12,899 bases of DNA from an uncultured Ruminococcus sp. (GCA_945835085.1 CAMAIG010000015.1:1-12899); one strand, 5' to 3'. Shown: positions 1 to 6,854, counted from the first letter of the stretch. Translations and numbers: made by a program. Notes: generated by a model from the letters alone, not told the origin.

Positions 1-668
1 GAGTTATAGATATTTTCCTGCGTGCCCTGATGACGGGCTTTGCCATTGGCATAGGCGGGGTCGCATTTCTTTCCTGCGACAGCAAATATATCGGTTCATT
101 CCTGTTCGGAATGGGTCTTTTTGTAATACTTTCCTTCGGCTTCAATCTCTTCACGGGCAAGGTGGGCTATGCGGTGGAAAACAAGCCCTCATATATCCTT
201 GACCTGCTGATAATATGGCTCGGAAATCTCTGCGGCACCGTGCTTATGGGCGAGATGATACTCTGCACCAGGATAAACGGCATCAGCGAGAAGGCTAAAA
301 CTATCTGCGACGCAAAGTTTGCCGATACATACCTCAGTATCTTCATTCTTGCCATCTTCTGCGGAATGCTTATGTTTATTGCTGCGGAGGGCTTCAAGAA
401 GATAGAAAACCCCGTGGGAAAGATGCTTGCGGTATTTCTCCCCGTTATGGCGTTCATTCTCAGCGGCTATGAGCACTGCATTGCAAATATGTTTTATTTC
501 ACGGTGGCAGGTGCATGGTCACTGAATTCCTTCGTATATCTTATTATAATGAGCCTGGGAAATGCGGTTGGCGGCTGCTTTATCCCTCTTGTCCGCAAAG
601 CCTTCATTGACCCGTCTGCTCCGAAGGCAGAAAAAAAGGAAGCCGAAAAAGCAGCTTCCGCAAAATAA
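1..668 (+). CDS. Formate/nitrite transporter (FNT) family channel, 5'-truncated by window edge
   Basis: The frame is open from the first complete codon at base 3 (Val-Ile-Asp-Ile-Phe-Leu-Arg-Ala-Leu) and runs into the ATG at 30 without a stop, so the gene begins outside the window. About 221 residues are visible; FNT proteins are usually 260-280, so roughly the first helix or its lead-in is missing. Seen: several strongly hydrophobic segments, a first visible helix with a glycine-rich GFAIGIGG stretch, a GNLCGT motif in the middle, and near the end SLGNAVGGCF followed by a Lys/Glu/Ala-rich cytoplasmic tail. These glycine- and Asn-containing helix motifs are typical of the pentameric FocA/NirC channels that move formate, nitrite or related small anions across the membrane. 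In a fermentative anaerobe formate export is the likeliest job, but substrate cannot be read from this. It is the only plus-strand gene and converges on the HD-domain gene. Confidence 0.85.
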   Translation, partial: VIDIFLRALMTGFAIGIGGVAFLSCDSKYIGSFLFGMGLFVILSFGFNLFTGKVGYAVENKPSYILDLLIIWLGNLCGTVLMGEMILCTRINGISEKAKTICDAKFADTYLSIFILAIFCGMLMFIAAEGFKKIENPVGKMLAVFLPVMAFILSGYEHCIANMFYFTVAGAWSLNSFVYLIIMSLGNAVGGCFIPLVRKAFIDPSAPKAEKKEAEKAASAK

Positions 669-685
669 CAACATCTAAGTAAAAT

Positions 686-726
686 AGCCGATGCAGCCTG
701 TTTATCACACGCTGCATCGGCTTTTT
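686..726 (+). terminator. Rho-independent terminator of the FNT gene, possibly bidirectional
   Basis: A perfect 12-bp stem, AGCCGATGCAGC (686-697) with GCTGCATCGGCT (711-722), is followed by a T run at 722-726. It starts 17 nt after the FNT stop codon. On the minus strand the same stem is followed by ATTTTAC and lies 19 nt beyond the HD-domain stop codon, so it may also end the nspC cluster from the other side, with a weaker T tract. Confidence 0.88.
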
Positions 727-741
727 GTTGTGTATATATTA

Positions 742-1344
742 TTATCGTCTTTCAAGGAAGTAGCTTGCTTCCATATCGGCGGCATGAAGGGCATATGCAA
801 GGGGGAATTTTTCAAAGGCTCTCCCCACAAGATTGATATCCTCAGTGCCCGAAAAGCCCATATGAAAGCGTATTGCAAAGGCTTCCTCACGGGTAAGCCG
901 CATGAAGCCCGTTATTATGTAGACAGACTTTTCCCCGTGTCCGTAGGGAAGAGTGTCGTCTATGGTATAGTAGGGCACCTTTTCCCATACTCCCTGATCG
1001 TTCTTGGCATTGCGAAAGTCCGTTTTGTAGAAATTCACCTTGCAAAGGTCGTGGAGCAGGGAAATTATTGCAATGGTCTCCTCCTCGGCTTCAAGCCCGT
1101 AGATCTCCTTTACACGGGGTCTTTCCGTGTAATCCTTCAGGCAGTCATAAACATTAAGGCTGTGTTCAAGAAGCCCGCCCTCATAGGAGCCGTGATAGCG
1201 TGTGCTTGCGGGAGCTGTGAAGAAATCGCTCTTTGATGACAGGAGATATTCCAGCAGCTTGTCCGCTCCCTCACGCTTGATATTCTGCTTGTATATTTCA
1301 AGGAAACGCTGTTTAAGTGCAGATGTGTCAATAATGCTTTCCAT
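742..1344 (-). CDS. HD-domain metal-dependent phosphohydrolase of unknown substrate
   Basis: A 200-residue protein with the metal-binding residues of the HD superfamily: His61 in GGLLEHS, the HD pair His98-Asp99 in LLHDLCK with Lys102, a GHGEKS motif at 135-140, His161, and a distal His187/Asp190 in LHAADMEA. The overall arrangement, including the RYHGSYEGGLLEHS block at 49-62, resembles stand-alone HD hydrolases related to the HD module of YhaM-type 3'-5' exoribonucleases. There is no OB-fold nucleic-acid-binding domain here, so exonuclease activity should not be assumed; a nucleotide or nucleic-acid phosphodiester substrate is plausible. It is cytoplasmic, with no signal peptide. The start ATG has GGAAA 5 nt upstream. 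It lies 14 nt after the histidine phosphatase gene, so it is probably the last gene of the nspC transcript. Confidence 0.82.
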   Translation of the reverse strand: MESIIDTSALKQRFLEIYKQNIKREGADKLLEYLLSSKSDFFTAPASTRYHGSYEGGLLEHSLNVYDCLKDYTERPRVKEIYGLEAEEETIAIISLLHDLCKVNFYKTDFRNAKNDQGVWEKVPYYTIDDTLPYGHGEKSVYIITGFMRLTREEAFAIRFHMGFSGTEDINLVGRAFEKFPLAYALHAADMEASYFLERR

Positions 1345-1358
1345 AAAAATTTCCTTTC

Positions 1359-1925
1359 TCAGCTGTTTTTCCGACGGGGCAGTTCATTGGTATCAAACAT
1401 TCTCAGCTCGCAGTTTCCCATGAAAAACTCCGAAAACTGCTTAACGGTCATGTCACGGTAATAGGTTTCGATGACCCGACAGATGCCCCCGTGGCATACA
1501 AGAAGGATATTTTTCCCCTTATATTTTTCCCTCGCCTCGTCAATAAGCCCATAGGTGCGGTTAACGATATCGAAAACCGATTCTCCTCCATCGGGCATAC
1601 GGCAGCCGAACTCCAGCTTGTGCATGAGAAATCCTTCGGCGTCACGGGGCTTGCCCTCATAGCTTCCGTAGTCCCATTCTCTCAGGCGCTCATCGGTGAT
1701 GATCGGCACGCCCAAAGCCTCGGAAATGTATGAAGCTGTATGAACTGCTCTTTTCATGGGAGAGCATATTATCACACCTATATCGGTATTTTCGGCGGAT
1801 ATTTTCTCTGCAAGCTCCCTTGCCTGGGAACGTCCCTTTTCCGAAAGCTCTATATCGGTCACTCCGCTTATTATGTCACGGCTGTTCCATTCGGTTTCGC
1901 CGTGACGGGTAAAATATATCTTCAT
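1359..1925 (-). CDS. Histidine phosphatase family protein (phosphoglycerate-mutase-like)
   Basis: The ATG at 1925 gives 188 residues beginning MKIYFTRHGETEWN, the standard opening of cofactor-independent-looking histidine phosphatases. It has GGAG 8 nt upstream; an in-frame ATG at 1955 would overlap the end of nspC and add 10 residues unlike the family. Catalytic set seen: RHG at 7-9 with phospho-acceptor His8, Arg59 in SPMKRA, Glu83 in REWDYGSYEG, and the second His145 in LLVCHGGICR. The short length and lack of the long insertions of glycolytic GpmA argue for a broad or small-molecule phosphatase of the GpmB/PhoE/CobC type rather than the glycolytic mutase. It lies 17 nt after the nspC stop and 14 nt before the HD gene, so co-transcription is likely. 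A functional link to polyamines is not established. Confidence 0.85.
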   Translation of the reverse strand: MKIYFTRHGETEWNSRDIISGVTDIELSEKGRSQARELAEKISAENTDIGVIICSPMKRAVHTASYISEALGVPIITDERLREWDYGSYEGKPRDAEGFLMHKLEFGCRMPDGGESVFDIVNRTYGLIDEAREKYKGKNILLVCHGGICRVIETYYRDMTVKQFSEFFMGNCELRMFDTNELPRRKNS

Positions 1926-1942
1926 AGCCTTTTCTCCGTTTA

Positions 1943-3109
1943 TTACAGTCTGCACCTGAAATCCTCATAGCCGAAATGCTTATGAAGGACCACTTCTCCC
2001 GCCTTGTTAACACGGTAAATTGAGGGAAGTCCTATGCCGTTGAAGGTATTGTTCTTGCACATACTGTATATTGCCATGTCGCAGAAAACAAGCCTGTCCC
2101 CCGCTTCAAGGGGTCTGTCAAAGGAATAATCCCCAATGATATCCCCTGCAAGGCAGGTCGCTGCACCAAGACGATAGGTATATTCCTTCTCTCCGGGCTT
2201 TCCTCCTCCAATAATTGCGGGACGGTATGGCATTTCAAGGACATCGGGCATATGGCAGGCGGCGGACGCATCAATTATGGCATGGCGTATGCCTCTGCTC
2301 TCCCATACATCAAGCACCTGGGAAACAAGATAACCCGCATTGAGGGCTGCCGCTTCTCCCGGCTCGATATAAACGTCCACTCCGTATTTTTCACGAAATC
2401 GGGATATTATCCTGCAAAGCCTGTCCACATCGTAATCCTCTCGGGTAACGTGATGACCTCCTCCGAAATTCACCCATTTCATACGGGAAAGATATTTCCC
2501 GAATTTCTCCTCGAAATGAGGGATAGTACGCTCCAGAACATCACTGCCCTGCTCGCACATGGTATGAAAATGAAGCCCCGTTATTCCTTCAAGCTCGCTG
2601 CTGTCGGGGTCTATGCCTTCAAATTCTTCACAGCGGGCACCCAGACGGGAATTCTCCGCACAGGGGTTATATATCTCGGTTTCGATCTCGGAATATTCGG
2701 GATTTACCCTTATGCCGCATTCAATTTCTCTGCCCTCTGCCCTTGCCTTTTCCACAAGGGGACGGAATTTTCTCCACTGATGAAGATTGTTGAAAACGAT
2801 ATGTCCGCATATTTTTATTATCTCACCGAAGCTGTCGGGACGGTAGGCGGGAGCAAAAATATGCACCTCTTTTCCCGGCATCTCCTCATATCCAAGGCGG
2901 GCTTCATAAAGTCCGCTGGCGGTCGTTCCGTCCAGATACTCTGCCATCATGGGATATTCGCAGTACATGGAAAAAGCCTTCTGTGCCAGCAATACTCTGC
3001 AGCCTGTACGCTCAGCCACGGAGCGGAGTATCTTCATATTCTTTTCAAGCAGACGGTCATCTGTTATATAGCATGGGGTGCGTACCGAGGAAATATCAAA
3101 ATCTATCAT
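1943..3109 (-). CDS. nspC: Carboxynorspermidine/carboxyspermidine decarboxylase
   Basis: A 388-residue PLP enzyme of the alanine-racemase/ornithine-decarboxylase-like fold III. It is recognised by the NspC-specific blocks: TPCYITD at 11-17, LLAQKAFSM with PLP lysine Lys44, ATASGLYEARLG-like segment at 62-73, RVNPEYSEIETEIYNPC at 134-150, GLHFHTMCEQ at 178-187, GGGHHVTREDYD at 216-227, EPGEA at 249-253, DASAACHMPDVLEMPYRP at 280-297 and CLAGD with Cys319. Length matches the family. NspC removes CO2 from carboxynorspermidine or carboxyspermidine, the last step of the dehydrogenase/decarboxylase route to norspermidine or spermidine, replacing the SpeD/SpeE route. The partner carboxyspermidine dehydrogenase is not in this window. 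The start ATG has GGAG 6 nt upstream. It is the first gene of a three-gene cluster. A hairpin sits just upstream of its ribosome binding site. Confidence 0.93.
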   Translation of the reverse strand: MIDFDISSVRTPCYITDDRLLEKNMKILRSVAERTGCRVLLAQKAFSMYCEYPMMAEYLDGTTASGLYEARLGYEEMPGKEVHIFAPAYRPDSFGEIIKICGHIVFNNLHQWRKFRPLVEKARAEGREIECGIRVNPEYSEIETEIYNPCAENSRLGARCEEFEGIDPDSSELEGITGLHFHTMCEQGSDVLERTIPHFEEKFGKYLSRMKWVNFGGGHHVTREDYDVDRLCRIISRFREKYGVDVYIEPGEAAALNAGYLVSQVLDVWESRGIRHAIIDASAACHMPDVLEMPYRPAIIGGGKPGEKEYTYRLGAATCLAGDIIGDYSFDRPLEAGDRLVFCDMAIYSMCKNNTFNGIGLPSIYRVNKAGEVVLHKHFGYEDFRCRL

Positions 3110-3120
3110 GCCCTTCTCCT

Positions 3121-3166
3121 TAAAACAAACACGGCAGCGGCAGAACTCTCTCTGCTTGGCTGCCGC
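3121..3166 (-). promoter_or_regulatory. GC-rich hairpin with T-rich tail in the nspC leader (possible attenuator)
   Basis: On the minus strand GCGGCAG (3166-3160) can pair with CTGCCGC (3143-3137), or in a shifted register with the adjacent CTGCCG (the right arm is a short tandem repeat, giving two alternative pairings). The stem is followed by a T-rich tract, TGTTTGTTTTA, and then directly by the nspC GGAG. Because there is no room for a promoter between stem and RBS, any nspC transcript must contain all or part of this hairpin. It could be a leader terminator/attenuator or a 5' stability hairpin. The function is inferred only. Confidence 0.4.
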
Positions 3167-3169
3167 ATG

Positions 3170-3198
3170 ATATTATTTTATCTCATTTCCGTTATTAA
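3170..3198 (-). promoter_or_regulatory. Weak candidate promoter for nspC
   Basis: Minus-strand TTAATA (-35-like, 4 of 6 consensus) and TAATAT (-10-like, 3175-3170) are separated by 17 bp. This is the best-placed pair between the upstream terminator and the nspC start. It would start transcription at the base of the leader hairpin, placing that hairpin at the extreme 5' end of the mRNA. The match is weak and the local AT-richness makes chance matches easy. Confidence 0.25.
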
Positions 3199-3231
3199 AA
3201 ACGGTTTTTTCTTCAGTCTGTCGAAAAAGCC
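3197..3231 (-). terminator. Rho-independent terminator of the tmcAL-DUF896 operon
   Basis: On the minus strand GGCTTTTTC (3231-3223) pairs with GAAAAAACC (3211-3203) in a 9-bp stem with one G-T wobble and an 11-nt loop. It is followed by G and five T residues (3201-3197). It lies about 115 nt beyond the DUF896 stop codon, with the 79-bp intergenic repeat in between. Confidence 0.6.
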
Positions 3232-3267
3232 TTAAAATAAAGAGCAAACATTATTTCTATAAGAAAC

Positions 3268-3346
3268 GGCTTCAATAAAAAGGTTAGTGAGCCACAAAAT
3301 ATAGGATCTCTGCTGATTATCTAACAAGTTGGCTTCAGCGACACGC
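3268..3346 (-). repeat. Intergenic repeat, copy 1 of 2 (about 79 bp)
   Basis: Read on the minus strand this segment begins immediately after the DUF896 TAA. It aligns end to end with 10705-10784 read on the plus strand. By hand I count about 62 identical of 80 aligned positions and one single-base gap. The first 20 positions are identical, and further identical blocks are TTTGTGGCTC and TATTGAAGCC. TGAAGCC occurs near both ends in the same orientation, 63 bp apart. It contains no ORF. A GTTAG...CTAAC inverted repeat in the interior is present in this copy and weaker in the other. Confidence 0.8.
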
Positions 3347-3526
3347 TTATTTCTTTTCGTCCGTAAATTCGATATTGTCAAGCTGTCCTTTAAGGTTTGC
3401 CACCACGCCACGACGATATTCGTTCCTAAGCTCGGTCTGCTCAGCCTTTTCAGCCTTGGTAAGCCCTTCGGGAGTCCGTGACTTCCTTGCCAGCTCGTTT
3501 ATACGATCAATTTTTTCCTTAGTCAA
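3347..3526 (-). CDS. DUF896 (YnzC/UPF0291) family small protein
   Basis: A 59-residue ORF beginning with TTG, read as MTKEKIDRINELARKSRTPE and ending QLDNIEFTDEKK. The opening KIDRINELARK, the GLTKAEKAEQTELRNEYR stretch and the VVANLKGQLDNI end match the YnzC family: short helical-hairpin proteins of unknown function, known from B. subtilis YnzC and its paralogue YneR-region/SOS-linked relative. Start choice: an AAAGGCGG ribosome binding site lies a few bases upstream of the TTG and no in-frame ATG fits; family members start at this Lys-Glu-Lys-Ile segment. It lies 20 nt after the tmcAL stop, so it is the second gene of that operon. The C-terminus is shorter than in B. subtilis YnzC, as in other clostridial members from memory. 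Confidence 0.85.
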   Translation of the reverse strand: MTKEKIDRINELARKSRTPEGLTKAEKAEQTELRNEYRRGVVANLKGQLDNIEFTDEKK

Positions 3527-3546
3527 GCAAAAACCGCCTTTCGGAA

Positions 3547-4986
3547 TTATTCGTCGTCGGCAGTTACCACTTCGTCAAGCAGCTCCTCGCCCTCAGCACG
3601 GTTAAGCTTTTCATTCTCTTCCTTTTCTGCCGCTCTCTCAGCCTCTAAAACTGCTGCTTTCTCTGCAGCTCTTTCCTCTTGGTCTGCCTGTATTGCCTTT
3701 GCTACCTCCTCGGCAGTGCCGGAATGTGCAGTAGTTTTGAGATCTGCGGGAAGCTCGGACTCAAAGCCCTCTATCTTTTCAAAGGTCACCTTGCCTGTGA
3801 AGTCCATGCCGCTGGGTCTGATATTTCTGGAGCCAAGCACATAGGTATCGGTGGAAATGGTCGTCATTCCAACGTTACGCATAACTCTGGGATTTTTAAC
3901 GTTAAGGAAATCCTTGAGAGATGAGCTGAAAGGCATGGACAGCTTATCCTCTGGAAGTGAGCCTGCAAGCTTCAGAATATCCGCACCTCTGTCATTAAGG
4001 GCAAGTATTCTGCCGTACATAGGAGGAGATTTAAGGTCATCAACCTTGATGCCGAAAAGTGCGTTTAAAAGTATTCTCTTGATGCGAGCCATGGGATAAC
4101 GCTTTACCTTGATCTTTTCAAGGAGATCCTCAAGGCTAACAGCAGATCTTGATGCCTGGAATATCCTGTTTTCAAGACCCTGTCCCACATCGGGAGTCGA
4201 TGCTATCTCCTGGGGAGTCATTGTCCTCAGGCGGTAAAGGAGAATTCTCTCAAAATTCTCAAACCAGCAGAGAAGGTCGTTGTCATCATATTCATTAACA
4301 GCGTCAAAGGTGTCCTTGGGAACATAAGGAGAGAAATCCTCTCCGTCGTCAATAAGCTGACGGATATAGCTTCCGCTTGCGATATTTCCGCTGTGCTCCT
4401 CGCTGTCGTGAGCAGCACCCTCACGCTTTATGGTAAAGGGAGTGATCTTTTCGTTAAGTCCGAGTATCTTCAAGGATTTAAGGTACTCGACTGCAAGAAT
4501 GTTATTGGGGGAATTGAGGATATCTCCCACCATAGGACCGTATTTGAGGGCAACAAGCTGCTGAACTGCCTCGGGATAGGACATTCCCTTCTCCATAAGC
4601 TCCTTTACATTTTCGGGCTTTGCGACCTCTGCAACAGCGTCTGCACACTTCTGAAGCTCCTCTATGCTGCCGCACTCGCTTCCGAAGGATATTCCCTCAA
4701 CGCATCTGAGAGAGCCCAGCATCATTACACCGCATCTTGCGAAAAGCTCTGCATTTGCAAGGCTGTACTGAACGGGCATCTCGATTACAAGGTCAACTCC
4801 GTTTTTAACAGCGATCTCTGCACGCTTGAACTTGTCCATAAGTGCAGGCTCGCCGCGCTGCACGAAGTTTCCGCTCATTATGGCTACGATATGGTCGGCG
4901 CCTGTCTGCTTCTTTGTTTCTTCTATCTGATAAATGTGTCCGTTATGGAACGGGTTATATTCGCAGATTATTCCGTATGTTTTCAT
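3547..4986 (-). CDS. tmcAL: tRNA(Met) cytidine acetate ligase TmcAL, with an acidic C-terminal extension
   Basis: A 479-residue member of the YlbM/DUF795 nucleotidyltransferase family. TmcAL uses acetate and ATP to make N4-acetylcytidine at the wobble position of elongator tRNA-Met in Firmicutes, through an acetyl-adenylate. Seen: the HxGH-type nucleotide motif in GIICEYNPFHNGH (His14, His17), the SGNFVQRGEP block at 38-47, DLVIEMP at 65-71, ASGSYIR at 203-209, and the tRNA-binding-type RYPMARIKRILLNAL at 296-310. Usual length is near 400; residues from about 420 on are Ala/Glu/Lys-rich and probably a helical or disordered tail not needed for the catalytic fold. GGAGGT precedes the ATG by 11 nt. 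The gene heads a two-gene unit with the DUF896 gene. Confidence 0.9.
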   Translation of the reverse strand: MKTYGIICEYNPFHNGHIYQIEETKKQTGADHIVAIMSGNFVQRGEPALMDKFKRAEIAVKNGVDLVIEMPVQYSLANAELFARCGVMMLGSLRCVEGISFGSECGSIEELQKCADAVAEVAKPENVKELMEKGMSYPEAVQQLVALKYGPMVGDILNSPNNILAVEYLKSLKILGLNEKITPFTIKREGAAHDSEEHSGNIASGSYIRQLIDDGEDFSPYVPKDTFDAVNEYDDNDLLCWFENFERILLYRLRTMTPQEIASTPDVGQGLENRIFQASRSAVSLEDLLEKIKVKRYPMARIKRILLNALFGIKVDDLKSPPMYGRILALNDRGADILKLAGSLPEDKLSMPFSSSLKDFLNVKNPRVMRNVGMTTISTDTYVLGSRNIRPSGMDFTGKVTFEKIEGFESELPADLKTTAHSGTAEEVAKAIQADQEERAAEKAAVLEAERAAEKEENEKLNRAEGEELLDEVVTADDE

Positions 4987-5042
4987 CGGGTCTTATTACC
5001 TCCGTATTGTTTTTACGGCACATTCAGCCGTTATACATCATC

Positions 5043-5071
5043 ATTATATCACAGTTTCCCGCACATTGCAA
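5043..5071 (-). promoter_or_regulatory. Sigma-A type promoter of tmcAL-DUF896
   Basis: On the minus strand TTGCAA (5071-5066) and a perfect TATAAT (5048-5043) are separated by exactly 17 bp, and TGA immediately before TATAAT gives an extended -10. The expected start near 5036 leaves a leader of about 50 nt before the tmcAL ATG. A short ACGGC/GCCGT hairpin lies in that leader. No hairpin terminator is evident between the ABC exporter stop and this promoter, so read-through from upstream is possible. Confidence 0.72.
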
Positions 5072-5090
5072 GCATTTTTTTATTTTTCCG

Positions 5091-6854
5091 TCACACTGCG
5101 GCAAACTGACTGTTATAAAGCGTATGGTAAAATCCGCCCATTTTAAGCAGCTCCTCGTGACTGCCCTGCTCGATTATATGTCCGTCCTTCATCACAAGGA
5201 TAATATCCGCTTCTCTTATGGTGGAAAGGCGGTGGGCAACGATAAAGCTCGTTCTGCCCTTCATCATTTCGGCAAAAGCCTTTTGTATCCTTATTTCGGT
5301 ACGGGTATCTATGGAGCTGGTGGCTTCGTCAAGAATAAGCATAGGCGGCAGGCAGAGCATAACTCTTGTAATGCACAGAAGCTGCTTTTGTCCCTGGGAA
5401 AGACTTCCTCCGTCCTCGCCGATAACCGTATCATAGCCCTTGGGCAGCCTTTTGATAAATCCGTGGGAATGGGCTGCCTTTGCCGCTGCGATCATTTCCT
5501 CGTTGGTGGCGTCTGGTCTGCCCATGGTGATATTTTCACGGATAGTTCCCGATTTGAGCCATGTTTCCTGGAGCACCATGCCGTAATTTCTCCTAAGACT
5601 TTTGCGGGTGATATTTCTGATATCGGTGCCGTCTGCCATAATTGAGCCGGAATCAACATCGTAAAAGCGCATAAGAAGATTGATGATAGTGGTTTTTCCG
5701 CAGCCTGTGGGTCCGACGATCGCCACTCTCTGACCCTGCTTAACTGTTAAGTTAAGGTTTTCGATAAGTCTTCTGTCGGGTGTATAGGAGAAATCCACAT
5801 TTTTAAGAGTTACATCCCCCTTTGCGTTTTCAAGGACAAGTGCATCGGGACTGTCGGGTATCTGCGGATCTTCCTCAATAAGCTCAAATAGCCTTGAAGC
5901 ACAGGCAAGGGCATTCTGCAGCTCGGTTATAACTCCCGATATTTCATTAAAGGGCTTTGTGTACTGATTTGCATAGGATAAGAAGCAGGAAAGCTGTCCT
6001 ACCGTAAAGGGCACTGCCGTGCCTGCGGTGGCAATGCAGGAAAGTGCTCCCGCCAGGGCTACGCCTGCGTAAACCACATTATTTACAAAGCGTGTGGCGG
6101 GATTTGTGATGGAAGAAAAGAATGTGGCACGCAGAGAGCATGAACGAAGCCGCTCGTTTATCTCGTCGAATTTTTCCAGGGAGGCTTTTTCTCTGCCGAA
6201 TGCCTTTACCACCTTCTGATTGCTTATCATCTCGTCGATGAACGCAGTCTGCTCACCTCTCGTTTCCGACTGCAGCCTGAACATATCATAGGTCTTTTTT
6301 GAGATAAATCTCGCTATGAACAGGGACAGGGGCGTGAGAACAATGACTACAAGGGCGGTTTTCCAGTTTATGGTCAGCATGAAAAACAGTGTGCCGAGTA
6401 TGGTAACAATTCCCGTAAAAAGCTGTGTAAATCCCATGAGAAGTCCGTCGGCAAACTGATCCGCATCGGCTATGACACGGTTAACGATCTCCCCTCCCCC
6501 ATGGGCATCAAGATATGACAGGGGAAGTATCTCTATCTTTCTGAAAGCCTCATTCCGCATATCACGGACAACATGAAAGGTGATACGGTTGTTAACGGTA
6601 TTCATGAGCCACTGTATCACAGCTGTGGCGGCAACCGTGACCGCTATCTGAGTGAGTATGGCGGCTATGCCCGCAAGATCAACATTCCCGGGGCCTATGA
6701 TAAGATCTATTGCACGTCCCGTAAGTATGGGCACATAAAGAGTCAGCATAACGGTAACTGCCGCCATTATCACAGACAGCACCATAAGCAGACGGTATCT
6801 GCGGATATATTTCAGAACCCGCTTCAGATCGCCGCTTCTGATTTTCTTTGCCAT
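5091..6854 (-). CDS. ABC exporter half-transporter, catalytic-Glu subunit of a heterodimer
   Basis: A 587-residue type IV ABC exporter half: a six-helix membrane domain (about 1-325) fused to an ATPase domain. Motifs: Walker A GPTGCGKT at 381-388, signature LSQGQ at 485-489 (Gly to Gln against canonical LSGGQ), Walker B LILDE with catalytic Glu510, and switch His541 in VAHRLSTI. A normal Walker A/B with an altered signature is the mirror image of the partner gene, as in BmrC/BmrD, YheI/YheH or LmrC/LmrD pairs that export drugs or lipids. Its ATG directly follows the partner's TAA, and AAAGGAGG lies 8 nt upstream within the partner's last codons, so translation is coupled. The exported substrate cannot be deduced. 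A chance reading frame opposite this gene is not a gene. Confidence 0.93.
   Translation of the reverse strand: MAKKIRSGDLKRVLKYIRRYRLLMVLSVIMAAVTVMLTLYVPILTGRAIDLIIGPGNVDLAGIAAILTQIAVTVAATAVIQWLMNTVNNRITFHVVRDMRNEAFRKIEILPLSYLDAHGGGEIVNRVIADADQFADGLLMGFTQLFTGIVTILGTLFFMLTINWKTALVVIVLTPLSLFIARFISKKTYDMFRLQSETRGEQTAFIDEMISNQKVVKAFGREKASLEKFDEINERLRSCSLRATFFSSITNPATRFVNNVVYAGVALAGALSCIATAGTAVPFTVGQLSCFLSYANQYTKPFNEISGVITELQNALACASRLFELIEEDPQIPDSPDALVLENAKGDVTLKNVDFSYTPDRRLIENLNLTVKQGQRVAIVGPTGCGKTTIINLLMRFYDVDSGSIMADGTDIRNITRKSLRRNYGMVLQETWLKSGTIRENITMGRPDATNEEMIAAAKAAHSHGFIKRLPKGYDTVIGEDGGSLSQGQKQLLCITRVMLCLPPMLILDEATSSIDTRTEIRIQKAFAEMMKGRTSFIVAHRLSTIREADIILVMKDGHIIEQGSHEELLKMGGFYHTLYNSQFAAV

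Noticed and set aside
30..32. The ATG at 30 as the true start of the FNT gene.
   Set aside because: The frame stays open to the window edge and the residues before it (VIDIFLRAL) continue the first membrane helix, so the gene is truncated by the window.
1926..1955. An upstream ATG for the histidine phosphatase.
   Set aside because: It would overlap the end of nspC and add residues before the conserved MKIYFTRHG opening; the internal ATG has a well-spaced GGAG.
2252..3235. A 327-codon plus-strand open frame.
   Set aside because: It is the antisense shadow of nspC, whose minus-strand protein matches its family throughout; the plus-strand product resembles nothing.
3268..3346. The intergenic repeat as an integron attC site.
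   Set aside because: It has GTTAG/CTAAC-like inverted ends in one copy, but the RYYYAAC/GTTRRRY core pair and the paired inner boxes do not line up in both copies, and there are no integron genes nearby.
4393..5645. Overlapping plus-strand open frames of 238 and 267 codons.
   Set aside because: They run across the tmcAL promoter and the 3' end of an ABC gene in antisense and have no domain signature.
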